Assembly (NCBI GenBank): GCA_037179385.1
Contig: CM074185.1
Location: 13,276,866 to 13,340,865 of the forward strand
Direction of reading: 5' to 3'
Source: Holothuria scabra
Taxonomy: Eukaryota; Echinodermata; Holothuroidea; Aspidochirotida; Holothuriidae
Length of the DNA stretch: 64,000 bases
Shown: piece after piece, positions 32,701-44,894 of the stretch
How the letters are laid out: each line of letters opens with the position of its first letter
Numbering within the stretch: the first letter of the stretch is position 1
Notes under the pieces: model-generated
The model's input: the letters and a program-made list of their open reading frames with translations, nothing else
Told to the model about the DNA's origin: nothing
The model's database searches: none
Program-made: the position numbers and the translations under genes

Positions 32701-35700
32701 TCCCTTGGAAAGTTGCCTTACTTTAAAAATAAATATCTTTCTAATGCTGTATGCTATTGAGATAATGCAGTTGTCCCCTCCTGGGGGAGAAATTGTCTCT
32801 GCATATTTTTAAGTCTATGAATTTTGTATTCGAAAAATGTCTTTAAAAGTCTGAAAGTGGGGGAAGACAAGTTGAGGGCAAATGGGAGTGTTAGACGAAA
32901 CCGTTCGCGATTAGATGCAAACAGAACGCGAAGCCCAAGTTATTGTGCTTTTTATGAGCTTGCCTTTGCGTTATAGCAGAGGACTTCCAGGGGCGCGCCT
33001 CAAGGCCACTGATCTGTTCCACGGGGGCAGAGCCTTCATGAAAGGCTAGGGGACGAAGCGCCGTAAGACGTGGGTTTTAGCATATCTTTATGTGAAAAGT
33101 TCAGCCACTTGATAGGCATTCTTATATGGAGAGGAGCCCACTCAAGGAAGCTTTGATGCTTAGCATATCTTTGGACGAAAATAAGTCTCTAAGGAGGTAT
33201 ACTATTAATATTTCGGTTAGCGTAACTCGTTACTAACCTAACCTTGGGGGCAAGTGGCAAGGGCAAATTTGGAAGGCAAACGAACTCTCTTTCCCTCATA
33301 GGGCAGCCAATGATGGACCATCCCAACTGGTTGAAGCAGTCCCCACCCCCCCCCCCCCGGACCAGAAATCTCAACCGCTAAATTCGCTACCTATCGAGCC
33401 TCAAAGTTGACTAGCCACATTTGCCTCAAACGCATTCGAAATCATTTTTTTTAACTTGTATCTACAGGCTGAAATTCCAAAGGTATAGATCACATAGTTA
33501 GATGCAATGAGGCTCTCGACTAGAATACTTGCAATAATTTTAAGTAGCATGGCTCCCGTCAAAATAAAACATGACACCACAGTATTTAATGACAGACTGA
33601 GTGAGCGTGTCTTTACCTTTTTTTGTACAACAAGAAAACACAAAACACTAACTGATTTAACGTTGAATAAGAACCTCCACACCTATAGCATGAATTTACA
33701 GAATGACGATTGATACTTTTGTGCAGGACAGAATTTCCTCGTAGGCCACCCGGAAGTCTGGGATTTCCCCGTCTATGTTCAACGTTCGATGTGAAAAGAA
33801 GGGTCTAAGGTCATTTCAAGTGTTGATATGTAAAAGGGGTACTTAATAAAAGCATTTTGGTGAAATTTGCATTGAAATCCGACATGTGATTCTCAAGATA
33901 TGAGCAAGTAAAGCTGTCATATTTTCAACAAGAAACGAACTTGAAGCAAGCACATGTGACATCATATCTCCCCTATAATGGAAAGTCTTTCGTTTTTCTT
34001 TAAACTTTACAGCTTATTCTTCTCCTCAACAATCTCATATTATCAGATTGTGATTTCATAAGTGGCTTGAGAACATTACAATTTTTTCATTCCACTAAGT
34101 GAGTCCTTTTCTATCATATTAAGTTTAAGGTCAACTCAACAGTGTGAAAAAACAAAAGGGGAAAAAGCATTCCTTTTCAATTTGAGTAAGAGATTTAACC
34201 TCTGCTGCCCTAAAACTCAATTTTGACACAAATCTAGTATTTTTGTTTACTGATATCTCAAGAAACATACGTCCGATTTGGATGGAAATTTCACCACACT
34301 GTGTACATTTAGTTCCTCTTCCACATTTAGAAATTATTTTTTTTTGCTTAAACTTCCCCTTAAAATATTAAAGATATGATTTAGAATTTGAGCTATCGTA
34401 GGACTCACACACCATAGAAAAAACTACTTATCCTAGGTAGGGCTCTCTTGAATGAGACTAACACTATGTCTGTGTAAGAAAAGATTCACATGAAACAGAA
34501 AATAAATTGTTAAATTATTCCCAGGTATTACTGCCTATATCTGTCCAAAACAGATGTCTAGTAAATGTACATCTACACAAAACGGTGCAAATCTGGCAAT
34601 AAGTGAAACAAATCACTAAAAACATCCATCAAGACCCTTACATGGCAAATTTAATGATCTAAAATGGGTAGTATTTATACAAGATTATGATCTTCACTCA
34701 GCTACCTTGCAAAAATAAGAAAAATGTAACAAAAATACACTATTCATCCTTTTTTTACCAGTAAAAACACCTGGAAAATACCGCCTACGGCAAAAACTAC
34801 CAACCCTTCCTGAAGCACTATGAAAGATCATCCTTTGGAGAAGAATTAAAAGAAAATTGTGAGATTCGACTGTTGCTTTAAAATAAGCTTGGGACGACTG
34901 TTCTCGCCCTTTAAGAATATAAAAGGGTGGACAGCCGACTATTTTTGAGGTAACGTCAGTGTTTTGATTGTAATTTCGCTTTATTCTAAACTAGTTATAC
35001 TGTAATGCTCTTTATTGCGTGGCACTGAACAAGAAAAACATCATTTTTATTGAAGGCCGATAACAGACTGCAAAAACTATCGCAAAACGAATAACGGTGT
35101 GGGTAAAGGTTTTGAATAGAACTTGATGGTTCAGAATTGAACAATAAATAGCAGGACAAAAAACCTTTTGTCTTTCACCTACGTATTGGCTGATAAGACG
35201 TCCCGATGGTTTGTCCTATTTCAGGTGTAGACCTAGTAGGCAGTGCATCGATTGAACGTTAAAGAACCTTAAAACAACCTATAGAATAAATCAACATTCC
35301 CACCAAAACCCAGGGTTAGGTTAAAATGCATTTTCAGTAAATCTGTCCCAAAAAGTCTTTCCTCAGTCTTTCACAAATTTACATTTTGATATACTGCCCG
35401 CAATTATATGTTCAGCTTGAACCTTATTCCACCTGTGCATTCAAAAGGTGAACTTTCATATTAACCTTAATGAGTAATGTTGTAAGTTTCTAGACCTGAC
35501 TCGATTTTGGACTCGAGTCAGTCGTTGGGAGGACTCTAAATGGGCCCGGAATGGGCTCAATTGAACTCTTGCTCAGAGCGGATTTTAGCCGACTCCTCAA
35601 ATTGAAAGTTTTGTGAATTTGAAAAGGACAATACCCACATCTAGTCAACCGCAGTACATAGTGGACTAAAGAATAAGACTGCCCCTTCAGGAGGGCTACC

Positions 35701-36034
35701 TATCATTAAATGTTAGGTAAACGTTGATTGCCTGGAAAGAATTGGCCTTGAATCAGGTGGTAACGGTTTGGATATCCGAGACTGGTAGCCACTTGGATGG
35801 AAGTTTACCGTCTCAAAATTTGTTTAGGTGATCTCAATTACAGCCTTGGTGTGTGCAATGCTTTCTTACTTTATCATCATAACAGTTGACATGTTTGCTT
35901 CACCATCATAAAAGAAAGACAGTCCGACACCGCATACCGGCGCCGGTTCTCCCTTGCGATCATAACATGAGCTGTCTCAGAATTTCTACAGGTCGTCTTG
36001 GCATAGCCACGAGAACGTTTTCCGTAGAGCAAGT
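29784..36034. other. Unit A intergenic DNA
   Basis: About 97% identical to 47525-53721 of unit B. Paired open frames (for example 30376-30684 with 48122-48331) differ by amino-acid-changing bases as often as expected for non-coding DNA and lack splice support. Minor features are a C-run at 33347-33358 and the inverted word ctgactcga/tcgagtcag near 35499-35524. No gene recognised. Confidence 0.5.
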
Positions 36035-36537
36035 ACAAAAGACTCAGAGAATTTCGGTGAGAGTACTTTAGGCAACAATAAGCCTTGCTACTGATACACA
36101 AAAGACTGAGAGAATTTCGGTGAGAGTACTTTAGGCAACAATAAGCCTTGCTACTGAACACAAAAGACTGAGAGATTTTCGATGAAAGTACTTTAGTCAA
36201 CAATAAGCCTTGCTACTGATACACAAAAGACTGAGAGAATTTCGGTGAGAGTACTTTAGGCAACAATAAGCCTTGCTACTGATACACAAAAGGCTCAGAG
36301 AATTTCGATGAGAGTACTTTAGGCAACAATAAGCCTTGCTACTGATACACAAAAGACTGAGAGATTTTCGATGAGAGTACTTTAGGCAACAATAAGCCTT
36401 GCTACTGATACACAAAAGACTTAGAGAATTTCGGTGAGAGTACTTTAGGCAACAATAAGCCTTGCTACTGATACACAAAAGACTGAGAGATTTTCGATGA
36501 GAGTAGTTTTGGCAGCAATCAGCCGTGCTAGTGATAC
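36035..36537. repeat. 63-bp tandem repeat, eight copies
   Basis: The unit holds gactgagagaatttcggtga, gagtactttaggcaacaat and aagccttgctactgatac. One unit is 3 bp short. The period is a multiple of three, so the minus strand stays open with a repeated 21-residue peptide (ISSKAYCCLKYSHRNSLSLLC-like, shown here only as a pattern). Unit B has two copies (53722-53845). Confidence 0.92.
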
Positions 36538-38325
36538 GTATGAAAAAGCAGTCGAGCCTCACTGTAAGCGATAATGAGGCTCGTGACGTCATCCTCTAAA
36601 ATGGAAACTCCACCCACAAGGAAAAATGAAGAGTTTCGCAGAATAGGTACCTAACATGCTGGGGGAAGCCTCTGAATAATGCATGAGGGGCGATCCTTGA
36701 TGTTGCATCCTTGCTATTTTGAAATCTTAAAGTCTTTTCTTTACTAAAAATATCGTTAGGTATTGTTTCTTCAGCAGTTTCATAGGGAGTTTGCCATCAA
36801 AAACAGGTCAACTTTTGGAGGGTTTTTTGACTGCCATCAAATCTTGCGAATACCTGACTGTATTCAGGATAATTAGGGTATAAAACTGCGAAATCGAGTG
36901 CTTGAGACATAAAGCTAACTATTGATACCTTTTACATTACGAGAAAAACAACAAAATAGTCACAATGAACGTTTTTGCAGGTTGGAATTTTGCACTTTTT
37001 CGCCACTAAGAGCATCGCCCAAGGCCGTAACGTTATGGTTAACACATGGTAAACTATTGTCATTGTCTTTTGATTCTAGGCTGCTAACTAGGATACTAAT
37101 TTAGTAATTATGCCAAGTAATAAAGTGAATTTTAATACGACTAACATATCGTAGGCCTTTTAAAGGTATTTAACCACTAAAAAGTAGCATTAAAATTTTA
37201 CATACAGGCATAGCCTTGGCCTATAGGCCTATGCATGCTAATGCTGCACACTATGTTACATAGTGACCGTATGAATGTGTATGATGATCTGTGATCATGA
37301 TACAGATACTACTTTACTAGTGGCTCAGGAGTAACACACTCATCATTCATGTACAGATGCAATAGGCTTGCAATGAGGTCGTTCACAGCTTTGCAATTGA
37401 CCTGTCCTTTGCACTTTTGCTCCATTTCGTAGCTCCCTCTCTCCATATATTCCACTGCAAGTTTCATACTGACATGAACGGTATTGCGATTTTTGCAAAT
37501 TTTCTCTTACACGTACACAAGGAACAAGACGTCAGACATCCGACTGTCGATGTACAGTGCTAGTGTGATAACCGCAGCTTTACATTGCGTCAGTATTACT
37601 CCAACATTGCTGGATGAACTAATTCAAAGGTGTCAGACTAAAATTAACACTGCACTGCTTTCAATTCTGTATGTATATGTTAGCTACCAGTAATTGTACA
37701 GTATACAAGGCTACACACAAACATTACACTGTAAGTACACTGTATATGTGTACATGTTTAGACCAATCACATTACATTACGTCAACGGCCGGGAGTTTGA
37801 GCCTGCCCACTTTTCCAACGACACGAAAGTGTAAACGCCTGTGATTTAGACCTGGCCCTATATGTCTAAATATGTTTGGTGGAAGCTAGACACCCTTTAA
37901 ACATCCTCATCAGACACAGTCGTCAAGCTAGTTAACTGCTTCAGAGCATGCCTCTGGAAGTACCTCCGACCTTCATGTGTCATCAAAACACAAAATACAT
38001 GATTTGTAACGTGAGCTACAATCCAGTTTTTTGATTTCATGTTAATCAAATAGTTGTGCCTGTTGAGATTTTATGTAGACTACGGGCTAGATTGTAGTTT
38101 GAAATACTACTGCCTTTACTGCTTTGAACTGTGTTAAACAGGAAAGTTAATCAACCATAACACCAAATTTAAAGTGTGACCTTCATTCAGAGTGAGCTGC
38201 GGAAAATTACACCTCTATTGAAACAAAAACAGTGTTCGTAGCATGCGTTATGTTTAGCTTTATGGAAAAACCCGTATTGCAAAATTTGAATCACAGTTTT
38301 TGTCTGTTTTGTACGTAGGTTACAT
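36538..38325. other. Unit A intergenic DNA and upstream block of gene B
   Basis: 36560-36582 is a short inverted repeat (gagcctca/tgaggctc) followed by the palindrome TGACGTCA (36584-36591), which in unit B is split by an LTR element. From 37880 the block conserved upstream of exon 1 begins (copy 2). No separate gene seen. Confidence 0.45.
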
Positions 38326-39824
38326 CATAGTCTATAGAGGGCGGATGGGTCTGGCAAGCTATTGTTAGTCTCGAAGTGATGTTATTGTTCTCGAAAAACG
38401 AAGGTCACGTGCTATTCAGAGTGCACGGACTTCGTTCAGTGTACACACGTCTACGCATCCTGTACACTTTCAATGAAAGAAACTGACAAAAAAAGTGTTT
38501 TTGCAATATTTAATGATAGAATTTTAGTTTGCCTTACTCTTAAATCATATACTGTAATATCCATGCTAGGCGATGATTTTGCAATAAACTAATGGGAAAA
38601 AAGAAGACACGGAGATGTACCTTGAGTCGCATACAAAATGTATGGCACGTACACAGAGAACAGCGCTTACTGATTGACCGACTCTTGGTATCACAATGCT
38701 ATACGCTCTCAGAGCCTGGGTTAGTGTACATGGCGAACGGTGGCCAGTTACCTACAAGTTCAACGGCGCCGATACTCCAAGTTAGCCTAGAAATACAACC
38801 ACAGTGAAAAATATATTCTACCGTGACCCTCTACGACAAGCCGTCTTCAAATATTTAAGTCCATTATAGGCATTTGTCTATATAAAATAACTGACAAAAG
38901 ATTAATTGGCGAACATTCAGAATTGGGTCGTTCAACAGCGTGCACTTGCATGCTGCACAGTGATCGGCACCGACCGACCACGGTAAGTCAATCCAACCGG
39001 AGCTTTACGGCTTGATCCAAGTTGCGCTATCGCCTAAACGTGAACTTTTAGTAAACAAGTTTCTCGCACTAAGAAGCTTCGATCTCGTCATTTTTTACAA
39101 TTCTGTCACTGGACCATTTCAGTGGACATCTTTTGGGCCTATTAGCAACGGAGACAGACCTCTAATTATAATTTCTCTTGATCTTTATCAGGCTTTAACA
39201 ATTTATGAAGTCTGTGTAGTTGAACTTTTTTGAGTCGTGAACTTCAAACACGAGCAGTATGCCTACTTGTTTGTTTAGCCAGCTTTAGATGTCATGCAAG
39301 CACAGGGCACTGAAAATGAAAGTTAACAGTAATACGGGCTACATTAAGGCTATAGACCTAGAAATGTAAAAATAAACACGATTTAACAACCAATTTCAGA
39401 GTGAAGAAGATTACATAAAAAATATTGTCCTTTCTTCATGGATCGTCGAAGGGACGATCGAGGCAGGGCATTGTAAGCTATGATACGTTATTTGCATGGG
39501 CTACTCTAGTACTGTTTTTGTCAGTTCTTGCCAAATTTAAGTAGAGTTATAAGCGATACGAGGCTCACATAGACTTAAAACTCTTGTGAAACTTAAAATT
39601 ATTGATTTGGTCTCTTACCAGCTCATATTCTAGTTGCATTTTTGGAAAAGTTCCCTTTAAACATTTCAAGCACGAAGGTTATCGTGCAGTCGTAGTCACT
39701 TCGCAGAACAAGGTGTGCACCCTGAATACCACGTGACCACAGAAAACGTACTGCCTCAACATAGAACCGTTATCTTTTGTTACGGTACAATAGCTTGCGA
39801 GACCATCCGCCTATATTGACTATG
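38326..39824. mobile_element. 1.5-kb TIR element upstream of gene B exon 1
   Basis: Ends catagtctatag and ctatattgactatg are inverted repeats (CATAGTC perfect, then imperfect). The flanks are gttacat on both sides (38319-38325 and 39825-39831), a 7-8 bp target duplication. The block at gene A has a single gttac here and no insert, which confirms the insertion. A copy at the same place precedes gene C (61019-62485). No transposase is recognisable, so it is non-autonomous. The CATA- termini with 7-8 bp duplication recall P-like elements, but that is a guess. Confidence 0.7.
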
Positions 39825-39950
39825 GTTACATGTGAGGTTTGACGTCGTATTTAGTCACGTCTCGCCCACTACAAGCACTTGGAAGTGTTAACTGATACAA
39901 CGGTAAATGTGGAACAGCAACAATTTCAAAAAGCAACAAATTTCTTCAAC

Positions 39951-39965
39951 ATGTGGAATTGTCAG
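39951..39965 (+). CDS. Gene B exon 1 (start codon exon)
   Basis: ATG with A at -3 encodes MWNCQ, then the donor cag|gtacgt (GT at 39966). Phase 0, as in gene A. The frame immediately upstream meets a TAG, supporting this ATG. It lies 127 bp after the 1.5-kb TIR element. Confidence 0.5.
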
Positions 39966-41427
39966 GTACGTACCAGGAATGATTTTTTGCAAGGTATGCC
40001 TTACGTTTAGTGTAAGCAACGTGAATTAGTAAATTCCCATAGAATATAGCAAGCTAAGAAGGAAACAGAATACTAGGAAACAGAAAACTTGGACAAAACG
40101 ATGCAAATGGTGCATTTACAATATCGGCGTAGAGTTACATTTGCACTATTCGGGTAAATCTATTGTTCATGGTATAAATGCATACTTTATGTGATAAAGT
40201 GCAAGGTAACACTCATACTGTTTCTAAAAGTTACCGCCATATTAGATTAACTAGGAAGAGAGTGGGGTAGTTTTTTCAGCAAACCTTGTGCGGAATTTCC
40301 TTTCATCTTATTAGCCAATTTCTATAAAATTAACCTAAACGATGTGGACGTGACAGTAGGGGAGTGTAAATTAGATTAATTATGTGACTGTCGAAGGAGT
40401 ATAACAAGACTGTGTCTTTGACTCCTTTTCGAAATAACTTTGTCATTACTTCCCACTGCCAAAACAAAACATTTTTAGGTGTGATGTGGTATAACTATGA
40501 TAACTTGTTGTATAGGCAAATATCATGACAGGTTATTATGTTACATGAGAGGTTGATCCCACAGAACGCTTTGTCGAACTGTCCGATATCTAGTCATAAA
40601 TCTAATTCAACAGGTGCACAGCCGATTGTGACGTATTGTCTACCCTTGCTTTTCCATTTAAAATGTCCATTAAGCTTGAATTTTACAAAATTTACATCAA
40701 GAAAGGTGTAAGTCTTCCAAAAAATGTGAAAAAATATTGAAGAGAATCCTGCATCAAAATACACCCAGTTCAGACAACCTTGAGAAAGTCCATAAAATGA
40801 ATTGGCAGGAAGGACAAATCTGCCAATTCGTTTTTTTCACTCTTTCCCAACCCATTACCAACTCAGTTCTGCGGAATCATCTTGCATGTACCATGTCATG
40901 AGGCAAGTCCCTGATGTCACTTTGCTTTTTACGACATAAATGGTCAATTTAGTTTTTGAGAGTATCAGGAAGTGACTAACTCCAATTGACAAAATATTTC
41001 ACTGTCAGTTTATAACTACACCCCTTTTGATGTAGCCCCGCAAGGTGGCCTAAGATTTGAGTATCATTTGATATGAAATTAGAGATGTGGTCAAAGAAGT
41101 ACTGAGCTATGTCAACCGACCACTCATTTTTTGCTCAATAAGTGTGCACTTGTTGAAATAAATTTATGACCAGAAACTTGACACTTGGGCTGTATGACTG
41201 TCTGTTCTGTGGTGTCAACTTCTCTTTAGATATGAGTCTATTCCTACCTAGTCGTTTGGATTTGGAATTTCTCTAAATGCAAGACTTCATAACCTGACTC
41301 GAGATCAGCAATTACACCAACCCATTCTATCAATATAAGTTACCCCTGGAATTTAAGAGTCACGATGCGGCAAGATATCTTGATATAGTAAACACATATT
41401 AATGAACTTTATATATTTCAAACGCAG
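39966..41427. other. Gene B intron 1
   Basis: 1,462 bp. The first about 550 bp match gene A's intron 1 start. 40846-40890, and more weakly the sequence before it, matches unit A (17025-17065) in the opposite orientation. From 41010 onward it is collinear with unit A again. It lacks the SINE/microsatellite and LINE relic found in gene A. Confidence 0.45.
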
Positions 41428-41521
41428 GCTCAAATTAAAGGACCTCACTCCCCTCAGCAGCTTTCCGAAAAGTACAAGGAAGACGACCCTCACGCTCTAA
41501 AGATGCCCCGTCATTCAGAAG
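41428..41521 (+). CDS. Gene B exon 2
   Basis: A 94-nt exon between acceptor acgcag| and donor g|gtaagt, phase 0 in and phase 1 out. It encodes a polar linker beginning AQIKGPHSPQQLSEKYKEDD, ending MPRHSE. It aligns with gene A exon 2 with two extra codons. The split codon with exon 3 gives Val where gene A has Thr. Confidence 0.62.
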
Positions 41522-41771
41522 GTAAGTAATCTAAGTAAATTTGTATGAATAATTCCATCTTTTTGTCTCTGCACGGTAATTTATTTGCAGTATATATGTG
41601 ACTTACCTGGGAACTAAGTTTTGGTCCTTCTTCAGAATGTTTTTTTTTTCTTTTCTTAAATATACTCTATTTGTATTTAAGCTTCGGTTGTCAACAGAAT
41701 ATCTAAAGTAAATTTACTAATGAGTAATCATGTCTGAGAATACCAACGTCTGTCGCAGTCATTCTTCAACT

Positions 41772-42881
41772 CTCTGTTTAGTTTTAGATCTCTCAAAGGC
41801 CTTTGACACAGTCAATCATTGTATTCTTCTTCATAAACTTTCCCATTATGGTATTCGTGGTATTGCTCACGATTGGTTTTGTAGCTACCTGAGTAACCGT
41901 AAGCACTTTGTGCATGTCAATGGCGTTGCCTCTACTTGTAATGATGTAACATGTGGTGTTCCACAAGGTTCTATCCTAGGTCCTTTATTATTTTTAATTT
42001 ATATTAATGATCTCCCTGCTTGTTCAAAAAATCTTAAGTTTTGCCTTTTTGCTGATGATACCAGTATTTTGTTTAAGTCTGAAGACCCGACGTATTCTGC
42101 ACAAATTATCAACAATGGCATGGAAATAGTTTGTGATTGGTTTAATGTAAACAAATTATCTCTTAATACCAGTAAGACCCATTTTGTATTTTTTCATCCT
42201 TACCAATACCGTTGCAACAAAACAATTGACATTATTATTAACAATGTTAATATTATTCAGAAACAATCTGTAAAATTCTTAGGCCTCTATCTTGATTCCC
42301 AATTAAATTGGAAGGATCATGTTAATGTTATTTGCGGGAGAGTAGGTAAAGCTGTTGGAGTTCTATACAAGATAAAAAATATTGTTCCTAGGTCAGTCCT
42401 TATAACTCTGTATTATTCACTGATTTATTCTCAATTGTCATATTGTAACATTATCTGGGGTAATGCATCTTCACACTGCATCAATAAGCTGTATATTATG
42501 CAAAAGAAAGCAGTTCGCATTATCACCAATTCAAGGTTCTTAGCTCATACTTCACCACTTTTCTCCCAGTTGCAGATTCTCAAAATCCATGATATTTTTA
42601 AGTATCAGCTTGGTAGCTTCATGTACAAGTACTCCAATCAGTTGCTCCCCGACATATTTTGTACCTTCTTTTCTCTCAATTCTAATGTCCATCCCTATCC
42701 TACCAGAAGCAATGCTTTCATTCATATTCCTAAAGCAAACACTTTTAGCTATTGTAAGTCCCTCCTATTTACTGGTGCTACTCTTTGGAACGGTCTCCCA
42801 AATAAATTAAAAGCCTGCTCGTCAACTAGTAGATTTTCGAAGTGCTTTAAGGATCATCTGCTTAACGCAGCCAAGGATTAA
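41772..42881 (+). pseudogene. LINE reverse transcriptase fragment
   Basis: An open frame of about 370 codons running to TAA at 42879-42881. It begins within RT (LDLSKAFDTVNH) and contains GVPQGSILGPLLF, the catalytic FADDTS and the thumb-like SLNTSKT. The C-terminal block PYPTRSN and GATLWNGLPNKLK is typical of jockey/CR1-group LINEs. The endonuclease and the 5' part of RT are missing. The frame continues upstream to an ATG at 41730, but those first 13 codons are host intron sequence that also exists in unit A, so this is a chance chimeric start. The lack of internal stops suggests a young insertion. It is inactive because it is truncated. Confidence 0.85.
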
Positions 42882-43168
42882 CCTGATGAGATGGTGTTAT
42901 ATGCTCAGTAGTGATGTATGATTAACTTGTTGATTTTCTTCTTCTTATTCTCTTATTTCTTCTTAAGTAATACTTTTCCAATATTTATAGAGATATATAT
43001 ATATATTTTTGTACCCTTAAGGTACCCGATACAGGGGGTCTGCCTGTACAAGCTTTTAAGCTTTTTTCAGACCTCCCCCACAATTTAGTGTCTAATGTAA
43101 ATACTGTATCATAAGTATGTATATATTATTGTGGAAATCTTCTCAATACAATACAATACAATACAATA
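41772..43168 (+). mobile_element. 5'-truncated LINE in intron 2 of gene B
   Basis: 1.4 kb bounded by a 5-bp target duplication CAACT (41767-41771 and 43169-43173). Unit A keeps the empty site. It carries the 3' half of a reverse transcriptase and a 3'UTR of about 290 bp ending in an (ATACA)n tail, and it is truncated at its 5' end as LINE copies usually are. The RT and C-terminal pattern place it among jockey/CR1/L2-like LINEs, not the L1 type. Confidence 0.8.
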
Positions 43169-43454
43169 CAACTGTACTTTTTTTATCAAAACGGTATAGG
43201 TCTGTGGTTTTACGCATATCGAACAAAATACCGTGTGTGTGCGTGTGGTTTCCCTATCACCATTTGAACATGATAGTTCAACGTAACAGAAAATCCTGAT
43301 TGTACAGTTTATCAGAATGGATGTCATATTTGGCAAAGAGATGTGACACCCACTTTAATTGGCAGTAGTAGATTGGGTTTGGTTTGTTGGAATTCTGTGT
43401 CACTCACCTGTCGCTCACTGCTTTCATATCAGTTGTGGGTCACTGCAAACAAAC

Positions 43455-43545
43455 ACAATGAGCTACAACTGGAAAAAATCCTTGGCCGGTTCGACTGAAA
43501 CCAGTTAATCAGAAACTAGACCGCTAAACTCCATCTTACTAACTG
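43455..43545 (+). mobile_element. Truncated SINE copy in unit B
   Basis: The 3' half of the SINE at 19935-20106 (gagctacaactgg, ccggttcgactgaaacc, tactaact tail). The A-box half has been deleted. Confidence 0.5.
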
Positions 43546-43964
43546 CAGAGGACAGTTAGAAGGCAATCATAACAAACTAGTTTCATATTTAATTTACCTT
43601 TTGCATGCAATCTCATCTTTTGTCGTTTTCTTCTTTTCATAATGGACGTGCGTACCCCTCCACTACATTCAACAATGAGTGAAGTTTAACGTACATGGAA
43701 ATAATAACCCATAATCTTTGTGGAACAAATTCGTCTCCTAGAATGATAAAGAATTAGTATTGCTTTGTAATCCCAGACTGAGCTCACAACACTCTGTAAT
43801 TCTTACCGTGTTGATGGTTTCGTACTGTTGGAATTGCAGATGGCTTAAGTGGGTCATGGGGCGAGGTTTAAAAATTTTCTTTAGTTTTAACTTGTCTCTC
43901 ATTTACAAATACGAATCAACCATTCATGACATATCCATTTCCATTTATAATTTCCCACCAGCAG

Positions 43965-44569
43965 TGGTATTTTCCATAAATCCGTTTCGTGAAATGGTTG
44001 TGAAAGTCCATCCACATTTGAATCGGTCGGACATCGTCAAAATGGCTTACATTATGGAACTGCCGTACACCTTCGAGGAAGATATGGGGACCTTGAGAGA
44101 TCCATTCATCTACTTCATACAGGCAGCAGAAAAGGCGGGACTGGTGAATGGTAACCATGTTGATATGCTGATTAATTCTTTGGTGTTACTGAAGAAAGAA
44201 GAAGCCTTGCAGGTTGTACGTGAATATAAAGGAAAGAATCTGCAACCGTTCCAAGAAGGCTCTGCTTGGACAAAGGCCGCGATGTCTGTAGATTCTGAAC
44301 AGAAAACAGCGGAAAAAGATTACTCCAAATACTGGTCGAAATTTCAAGATTGGTGTAACAGGCAAAACATACTTGATGCCAAAATGGTGCCGTTGAAGAA
44401 AGTTATAGAATATTTAACTTCGCTGACTTCATCAAATAAGATGCCAACCATTATGAACTACTACAATGGTATACTACAACATCACCAAGAATTCAAACCT
44501 TCAGACAAAGAGAAGCTCGAAGCCCACATTAAATTGCTCAAAGAACAAGAAAAGAATTCTAAAAAATAG
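43965..44569 (+). CDS. Gene B exon 3: DED-like region plus recombinase SAM-like region
   Basis: The paralogue of 20522-21126. Acceptor accagcag|tg, phase 1, stop TAG at 44567-44569. The predicted whole protein is about 237 aa. The DED-like region (NPFREMVVKVHPHLNRSDIV to REYKGKNL) differs from gene A at many surface-type positions, notably GLVNGNHV for GRVTVEYV. The SAM-like region (YSKYWSKFQDWCNRQNIL, IEYLTSLTSSNK, NYYNGILQHHQEF) is better conserved. No catalytic recombinase domain and no transmembrane or signal sequence are visible. About 39 of 191 residues differ from gene A, most of the base changes being amino-acid changing. Function is unknown. A DED-type adaptor coupled to a DNA-binding-like fold is the inference. 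Confidence 0.8.
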
Positions 44570-44888
44570 CGCTCATAACTTACAGACTGAATCAGATCGG
44601 CAATTTGACCCAGCGCGCCGTTGCAAAAAATCCAGCTTGGGAGCAATTTTTAAATTGGAGACGTAAACATACAACAATCTGGTTCGCTTATAGATAATAA
44701 GTCAGCTTAACAACAAACATGCTAACAGTCGCTTTAATTCATTTATTCTATTTTCAATATATTGTCATCTGTCCCGGAATATTGCATCATTTTGCATGTA
44801 AAGAATGTTTTCCTGTGCATTTGTTTTCAAAGGGACCCTCCCATGACACGGCCCAACACCAGTTTGCCGACCCTTGGTCTAGACAATC

Positions 44889-44894
44889 AATAAA
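44889..44894 (+). terminator. Candidate poly(A) signal of gene B
   Basis: AATAAA in the same context as 21439-21444 downstream of gene A. Confidence 0.5.

Noticed and set aside
35877..36592. Repetitive Cys/Tyr/Ser-rich minus-strand protein
   Set aside because: It follows from a 63-bp repeat with a period divisible by three. No start context, homologue or conservation of copy number.
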